Of a stretch of 8,904 nt of DNA, positions 5,278-8,904 are shown piece by piece. The DNA is from Alphaproteobacteria bacterium (GTDB lineage: Bacteria > Pseudomonadota > Alphaproteobacteria > UBA11222): contig DMKG01000282.1 of NCBI GenBank assembly GCA_003454415.1, positions 1 through 8,904 on the forward strand. Reading direction: 5' to 3'. Every line of letters starts with the position of its first letter. The first letter of the stretch is position 1. A program made the translations under genes and the position numbers. The notes under the pieces are model-generated. The model made no database searches and was not told where the DNA came from. It was given only the letters and a program-made list of their open reading frames with translations.

Positions 5278-6450
5278 TTAGGGCTGCGCGGTTCTGTTGT
5301 CCGGTCCGGGAACTTTCACTTTCCGGCGCTGGGCGGGCGTTGTGGTTCTGAAGCCGGGCGCGCCGGCCGAACTCAGGACAAGGGCTGGCGCATCCAGAAA
5401 AACCGCGCTGCTCATTTCCAGCGGTTCAAGCCCGTGTAACTGCGAAAACCCCGCCGCCTCCAGATTTTGGCTAAACGCCATTTCATCGATATTCAGATCC
5501 TGAAAGAGCGAAAGACCCGGCGTTTCAAAACTTTGCTGCATCACCGCATCAGCGGGAGAAAGCGCATATGTCTGCGATAGAGCAGGCATTTCAAAGTAAA
5601 GGGCGTGCGCAAGATCAGCCGGGTTTAAAACGGCGTCTCCGCCCAAAGGGGTCCATACCTTGCGCCATTCTGGAACCGGCCGCAGCATGATGAACGGATC
5701 CTGCGCCAGCAGCCGCACTTCCGCATCACTCAACGCCCGGTTCCAGGCAGAAGCCAGAACGATGTTGCAGGCAGTGTCGAGGCGAAACGCTGTCCCTTCC
5801 GGGCGCTGACCAATCGCCAGACCGAGATCGCCTGTCGCTATATCCCTTATGGGCAAGGATTCTGATGCGCGCAGAATTCCGTCAACAAAACAATCGTGAA
5901 TCGCTCCCGATCTGCGGCCGCAGAATAAATGATACTTTCCGTCGATCGCAGATGGCGCCGCCACCCCTGAGGGTGAGTTCAAATTTCTGGTAGAAAAGGT
6001 AAGGGTTCCGAATTCCGCCGTTTGCACGGAGCCGGCGGCGTTATTAAATCCCATCCAGAGATTGGTGTTGTTTGCGGTGTTTCCCTGCGCGACTCCCCAG
6101 CTGATTCTGGCTTCAGCAATTGGATTAGCCAGGACGAGTATCGTGAAATCGCCGGCGCCTGCGCCATCGGAAGTGACGACCGGCTCATAATCGTCCCGTT
6201 GCAGGAGATTGCTTGATCCTGAAATGCCAACGCCTGAACCAAAGGGGGTCGCGCGACGTTCAGCCGCCGCGCCAGCAACAAGAGATATGCGGTGTAATGG
6301 CGCGCCAGTCGGGCCGAGTAATAGCCCCCCGCCGCCCAGATGCGCGCCAGCGAAGGCTGGAAAAACAAACGCCACGCCTTTCCACAGGCCGCGCGCTTCC
6401 GGCGCGATCAACGCTCTCGAGACGCTCCAAAGTGGCGGTTTTAGCAGCAT
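5278..6450 (-). CDS. LamG-like (concanavalin-type) phage surface protein with C-terminal 22-residue repeats
   Basis: This 390-residue protein has three parts. Residues about 20-60 carry an L-W-K-G-V-A-F-V-F-P segment typical of phage LamG proteins. Residues about 70-255 form a jelly-roll domain, with D-F-T-I-L-V-L-A-N-P near 101-110, G-K-Y-H-L-F-C near 171-177, C-F-V-D-G near 187-191, and the closing N-R-A-L-S-D-A-E-V-R-L-L-A-Q-D-P-F (237-253), a hallmark of LamG repeats in phage proteins. Residues 280-361 hold repeats, then a basic, proline-rich tail. Such domains usually bind sugars or surface proteins, so a head- or tail-fiber role in host attachment is the likely inference. The start lies 3 bases after the lipoprotein stop with no clear Shine-Dalgarno. 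GC content in sampled rows is well below that of its neighbours. Confidence 0.87.
   Translation of the reverse strand: MLLKPPLWSVSRALIAPEARGLWKGVAFVFPAFAGAHLGGGGLLLGPTGAPLHRISLVAGAAAERRATPFGSGVGISGSSNLLQRDDYEPVVTSDGAGAGDFTILVLANPIAEARISWGVAQGNTANNTNLWMGFNNAAGSVQTAEFGTLTFSTRNLNSPSGVAAPSAIDGKYHLFCGRRSGAIHDCFVDGILRASESLPIRDIATGDLGLAIGQRPEGTAFRLDTACNIVLASAWNRALSDAEVRLLAQDPFIMLRPVPEWRKVWTPLGGDAVLNPADLAHALYFEMPALSQTYALSPADAVMQQSFETPGLSLFQDLNIDEMAFSQNLEAAGFSQLHGLEPLEMSSAVFLDAPALVLSSAGAPGFRTTTPAQRRKVKVPGPDNRTAQP
5368..5613 (-). repeat. Four 22-residue repeats in the LamG-like protein
   Basis: Residues 280-301, 302-323, 324-345 and 346-361 (partial) align without gaps. Position 7 is F or L, 8 is E or D, 10 is P or A, 11 is A or G, 12 is L or F, 13 is mostly S, and 18 is L in the full copies. 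Cores read F-E-M-P-A-L-S, F-E-T-P-G-L-S, L-E-A-A-G-F-S and L-D-A-P-A-L-V. The DNA copies have diverged, so this is an old protein-level repeat. Confidence 0.8.
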
Positions 6451-6453
6451 GGC

Positions 6454-6831
6454 TTATGGGGCCGAAGAAGAGTTGACATGAATGGCCGCTGCGACGGCGC
6501 CGGCGATTTCCCGTATAATTTCGGCGCGCAACATTCCCAGGTCCCGATTCATGTCCGCATTTGTAAGCTGTCCCTCAAAGCCCCTTGCGCCTTCGGCTTC
6601 ATAGGAAAACTCCATTCCTCCCGGCGTCTTGCCCGAAAGCCTCACGCTGTCATTCTCCTTGCCGCCGCAAAGATCCGCGGCGACGGTTCCGTTCTTTTCG
6701 TTCCATTCCACATGGGCGTCATTGACGCCTGCACAGGCCTGCGGACTGCCGGGATAGGCAGTTGCGCAGGCGGTCAGCCCCAGACTGCACAAGGCTGAAA
6801 AGAAGGCCTTCACGGCATGACTTCCTCTCAT
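6454..6831 (-). CDS. Predicted lipoprotein of unknown function within the structural operon
   Basis: The protein has 125 residues counted from ATG 6831; a GTG at 6834 would add one. The N-terminus has R2, H5 and K9, then a hydrophobic stretch F-F-S-A-L-C-S-L-G-L and a lipobox L19-T20-A21-C22. This predicts signal peptidase II cleavage and a lipid anchor on C22; A23 at +2 favours the outer membrane. The mature part is about 104 residues and polar, with C33 and C55 possibly disulfide-linked, a beta-like middle and a C-terminal amphipathic helix (R-A-E-I-I-R-E-I-A-G-A-V-A-A-A-I). I do not recognise the family. The start shares one base with the stop of the upstream gene (TGATG), so it is coupled to virion genes. 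A virion role is unlikely for an exported lipoprotein; receptor blocking or superinfection exclusion is a guess based on its neighbour, the LamG gene. Confidence 0.8.
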   Translation of the reverse strand: MRGSHAVKAFFSALCSLGLTACATAYPGSPQACAGVNDAHVEWNEKNGTVAADLCGGKENDSVRLSGKTPGGMEFSYEAEGARGFEGQLTNADMNRDLGMLRAEIIREIAGAVAAAIHVNSSSAP

Positions 6832-7202
6832 CACGCACTCACGCCATCAAGGCGGTAGGAACCGCCCATAGTGTAGGTGTTCGCCGCTCCGGTGCTCAGC
6901 CCGCCGATACGGAATTTCTTCACCCCCATCACCGTGAATGCAAAATATTCTGCGCTGACCGTGGCGGGTTTGTGGGTGAACTGCATGAAGGGGGCGCTGT
7001 CCCAGGTCTCGGAGGCGTCATCCAGCGTCGTGTAGACGCTCACCTGCAAACCGTCGGTCACCGCGCTCGCATGCTCATTGTCGATTTTCAGTTGCACATG
7101 CGCGAGCTCGCGCGGATTGAGGGACACCGCCGCCAGGAATTTTTCGGTGGCGCCGTTGATTGCCGTCTGATCCGTGAAATTCTGTTTCGATCCCCAGGCC
7201 AT
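6831..7202 (-). CDS. Small post-capsid structural-type protein, unknown role
   Basis: This 123-residue protein starts MAWGSKQNFTDQ and includes L-N-P-R-E-L-A-H-V-Q-L-K-I-D near residues 28-41, V-S-V-Y-T-T-L-D-D-A-S-E-T-W-D near 54-68, and ends with Y-R-L-D-G-V-S-A. I recognise this as a recurrent hypothetical family encoded next to capsid genes in alphaproteobacterial phages, rich in beta strands and without signal peptide or membrane segment. The Y-T-T-L-D-D-x-S-E-x-W-D block is its most conserved part as I recall it. A role as head decoration or fiber base is plausible but unproven. The ATG at 7202 has a GAGGA Shine-Dalgarno 6 bases upstream, just behind the post-capsid stem-loop. The stop overlaps the lipoprotein start. 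Confidence 0.87.
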   Translation of the reverse strand: MAWGSKQNFTDQTAINGATEKFLAAVSLNPRELAHVQLKIDNEHASAVTDGLQVSVYTTLDDASETWDSAPFMQFTHKPATVSAEYFAFTVMGVKKFRIGGLSTGAANTYTMGGSYRLDGVSA

Positions 7203-7220
7203 ATCCGTTCCTCATATTGG

Positions 7221-7255
7221 AAAAATTAAGGGGTGGAATGCGGGTTCCACCCCTT
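7221..7255 (-). terminator. Stem-loop with T-tract behind the major capsid gene
   Basis: On the minus strand AAGGGGTGGAA pairs perfectly with TTCCACCCCTT, an 11-bp stem (7255-7245 with 7238-7228) with a 6-base loop, followed by AATTTTT. This is the form of a Rho-independent terminator. It starts 25 bases after the capsid stop and lies only about 14 bases before the next gene's Shine-Dalgarno. With no visible promoter between them, it probably acts as a partial terminator or mRNA 3'-end stabiliser that raises capsid mRNA over downstream genes. The plus strand also has six Ts after the stem, so it might act in both directions. Confidence 0.75.
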
Positions 7256-7280
7256 CTGGCTTTTTTCTCCCGGCCTCTGC

Positions 7281-8516
7281 CTATGACACCCCGAATTTCA
7301 GAAGCTTGATCGCTTCGAAATTCTGGATCCCGCCCCCTACGCGTTTCGTGGTGTAGAACAGCACATAGGGTTTCGCCGTATACGGATCACGCAGGATGCG
7401 GACCCCCAGACGGTCCACCACCAGATAGCCGCGCCTGAAATCCCCAAACGCAAGACTGAAACTGTTGGCGCCCAGATTCGGCATGTCTTCCGATTCCGTG
7501 ACTGGGTACCCTAGAAGCGAGGCCGGCTGTCCCGCCTGAAGGGCTGGCTGCCACAGATAGAGTCCGTTGGCGTCCTTGAACTTGCGGATCTCCGCCTGCA
7601 CATTCCGGTTCAGCACCCAGTTGGCGTTGGCGCGGTACCCCTGTTTCAGGGTGTAGATCAGATTGACCAGCGCATCGCTGGGATTGCTGGCGGCGAAGGC
7701 GCCGGAAACCCCGGTCGCCAGATAGCCCACATTTCCCCAGCTCCAGGATGCGTTGGCGACATTGGTATAACTCAGGAATCCTTTCGGCTTGTTCACCCCA
7801 TCGCCGCTGACGAAGGCAAGCCCCTCCTGTTCCGCGAACACGATCTGCACCTCATTGGCCAGCCAGGCTTCGGTGTCGACCGCCGCATCATCCAGAATGG
7901 TCTGCGTCGCAGAGGGCATGGCGTACAATTCCATTGCCGGAAAGCTCAGCTCCGCCAGGGTAGGCGTAGTGGTCTGCGGGCGCGCCGCCGTTTCCGCGAC
8001 CCAGCCGGAACTGGCGCTGGCGGTGGCGAACGGCTTCTTGTAGACATTTCCGCTGATCTTCTGCACGCCGGCAATCGCGCGGATGGGCGAGGCTGCGGAT
8101 AGCAGACGGTCGATCTGCTGCTCGGTCTCAGGCGGCGCGAGATAGCCGCCATCGGTGCTCGTTCCCACAGAAAGGGCCTTGCCCTCGAGCTCCAGCAGGC
8201 CCTTCTCGACGCCCTTGCGCATATAGAGATCGAATCCCGACCGCCAGGCGCGGGCTTCGGGCGGCTGAAATGCGCCGCCAAGCGCCGGGCGCTGACGGTC
8301 CAGCATCAGTTCATCGATCATGCGCTTCTGCTCATCCAGCGCCCGGTTCAGGCGGTCTACCTTTTCACCGGTCAGAACATCCGCGCCAAAGCGGCTGTTC
8401 ATGTCCAGCAGGCGCTGGTCATTCTCCATCCTGAAGGTTTCGAACGTCCGCAGGAATTTGTCGAATTCGGCCTTGACTTCGAGACTGGCCGGTCTGTCGG
8501 TATGGGTGTGGTTCAT
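7281..8516 (-). CDS. HK97-fold major capsid protein, GTA gp5-like
   Basis: This protein of 411 residues belongs to the HK97 Phage_capsid family and is very like the gp5 of RcGTA-type clusters. Residues about 10-77 form a charged, heptad-like delta (scaffold) domain, removed by the adjacent protease. The mature shell begins near residue 113, just before S-V-G-T-S-T-D-G-G-Y-L-A-P-P-E. Further family marks are S-G-W-V-A-E-T-A-A-R near the start of the shell, F-V-S-G-D-G-V-N-K-P-K-G-F-L, and the final Y-T-T-K-R-V-G-G-G-I-Q-N-F-E-A-I-K-L-L-K-F. The ATG at 8516 is chosen because GAGGA lies 5 bases upstream. ATG at 8528, overlapping the protease stop as ATGA, would give 415 residues and is the main alternative. 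Confidence 0.95.
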   Translation of the reverse strand: MNHTHTDRPASLEVKAEFDKFLRTFETFRMENDQRLLDMNSRFGADVLTGEKVDRLNRALDEQKRMIDELMLDRQRPALGGAFQPPEARAWRSGFDLYMRKGVEKGLLELEGKALSVGTSTDGGYLAPPETEQQIDRLLSAASPIRAIAGVQKISGNVYKKPFATASASSGWVAETAARPQTTTPTLAELSFPAMELYAMPSATQTILDDAAVDTEAWLANEVQIVFAEQEGLAFVSGDGVNKPKGFLSYTNVANASWSWGNVGYLATGVSGAFAASNPSDALVNLIYTLKQGYRANANWVLNRNVQAEIRKFKDANGLYLWQPALQAGQPASLLGYPVTESEDMPNLGANSFSLAFGDFRRGYLVVDRLGVRILRDPYTAKPYVLFYTTKRVGGGIQNFEAIKLLKFGVS

Positions 8517-8521
8517 GTTCA

Positions 8522-8526
8522 TCCTC
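8522..8526 (-). promoter_or_regulatory. Shine-Dalgarno deciding the capsid start
   Basis: The minus strand reads ATGAGGATGAACATG across the protease/capsid junction. GAGGA lies 5 bases before the third ATG (8516). The first ATG (8528) has no Shine-Dalgarno but overlaps the protease stop, so both could be used. Confidence 0.55.
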
Positions 8527-8904
8527 ATGGTTGCATGATGTGTCTCGCCCTGGCGATGCTCAGGGCCAATTGATGCAAGTCCTGCCCGGCTTCCTGCGGA
8601 CTGACGGCCTGCTTGACGCCGGCAATGCGCGCCGCCTCGTTCATGGGAAAGGTCACGATGGAAATCTCCCATAAATCCACTTCCAGCAGCACACGCACGC
8701 TTCTCTTCTCATCCATCCGGGAACGGATGGTCCGGAAACCGATGGAGAGGCCATCGACCGCCTTCGCCCGCAGCAGCGACAGAACCTCGCGCCCGCGGGC
8801 AACTTCTTCCAGAATGCGGCCGCGCACCCGAAGGCCGCGCGCATCCTCGGCAATTTCCTCCCACACGCCGATGGGTTCGGATGGATCATGCTGCCACAGC
8901 ATGC
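8525..8904 (-). CDS. HK97-type prohead protease, GTA gp4-like, N-terminus cut by window edge
   Basis: The window holds the last 125 residues or so of a phage prohead protease (Peptidase_S78 / proheadase family). Both visible catalytic marks are present: the histidine of M-L-W-Q-H-D-P, and 48 residues later the serine of V-D-G-L-S-I-G-F-R. These correspond to the His and Ser of the herpes-assemblin-like active site in HK97 gp4. The W-E-I-S-I-V-T-F-P-M-N strand and E-E-I-A-E-D-A-R-G-L-R-V-R-G segment are also typical. The first M of the visible part is internal, since family members carry about 60-70 more residues including the first beta strands. It processes the capsid delta domain encoded immediately downstream. 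The reading frame stays open to the window edge. Confidence 0.95.
   Translation of the reverse strand, partial: MLWQHDPSEPIGVWEEIAEDARGLRVRGRILEEVARGREVLSLLRAKAVDGLSIGFRTIRSRMDEKRSVRVLLEVDLWEISIVTFPMNEAARIAGVKQAVSPQEAGQDLHQLALSIARARHIMQP

Noticed and set aside
6831..6834. GTG start one codon before the lipoprotein ATG
   Set aside because: It is possible, but the ATG at 6831 gives a TGATG coupling and needs no rare start codon. It changes the protein by only one residue.
8529..8672. Upstream extension of the capsid frame by about 50 residues
   Set aside because: It overlaps the conserved protease end in another frame, is R/H/G-rich, and the capsid family begins near the ATGs at 8528-8516.
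1..8904. tRNA genes, CRISPR arrays, insertion sequences, att sites or promoters
   Set aside because: No cloverleaf, regular spacer array, transposase fragment or terminal repeat was seen. Coding is nearly continuous, and no convincing -35/-10 pair occurs in the few short gaps.

Overview
The window is one uninterrupted block of virion-structure genes, all on the minus strand and read from right to left. The genes match, in order, the head-to-tail part of the Rhodobacter capsulatus-type gene transfer agent (RcGTA) cluster and related alphaproteobacterial siphophages. The order is prohead protease (gp4-like, cut by the right edge), HK97-fold major capsid (gp5), head-tail connector (gp6), head closure (gp7), tail terminator (gp8), major tail protein (gp9), two tail assembly chaperones (gp10 and a 57-residue gp10.1), a short tape measure (gp11), distal tail protein (gp12) and tail hub (gp13, cut by the left edge). 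This synteny, the GC-rich sequence and the protein types point to an alphaproteobacterium; I cannot name the genus. No tRNA, rRNA, CRISPR array, integrase or insertion sequence is visible.

Layout from right to left: 8904-7281 protease and capsid; 7255-7221 a strong stem-loop plus T-tract directly behind the capsid gene; 7202-4562 five genes that the RcGTA cluster, as I know it, does not have between gp5 and gp6; 4565-1 the conserved neck and tail genes. The five extra genes are a small beta-rich post-capsid protein, a predicted lipoprotein, a LamG-like protein ending in 22-residue repeats, a small structural-type protein and a 91-residue possible fiber adaptor. They look like a surface-display or adsorption module put beside the capsid gene. 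They are the main reason to consider that the locus is a GTA-related prophage, or a GTA with in-cluster surface decoration, rather than a standard GTA.

The genes work as one late operon. The protease and capsid build the prohead, gp6 and gp7 dock it, gp8 and gp9 make and cap the tail tube on the gp11 ruler with gp10/gp10.1 as chaperones, and gp12 and gp13 form the tail tip. Most genes overlap by a few bases or are separated by fewer than 25, so translational coupling is likely. No promoter is evident, so the operon probably starts beyond the right edge.

The most notable regulatory signal is at the gp10/gp10.1 junction. A CCCTTTC slippery heptamer in the gp10 frame lies 4 bases before an all-G/C 8-bp stem topped by a 6-bp hairpin, and gp10.1 lies in the -1 frame. 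This is the architecture of the lambda G/GT programmed frameshift and would give a fusion of about 186 residues.

No gene-free stretch exceeds 80 bases. All reading frames are intact, which argues for a functional particle.
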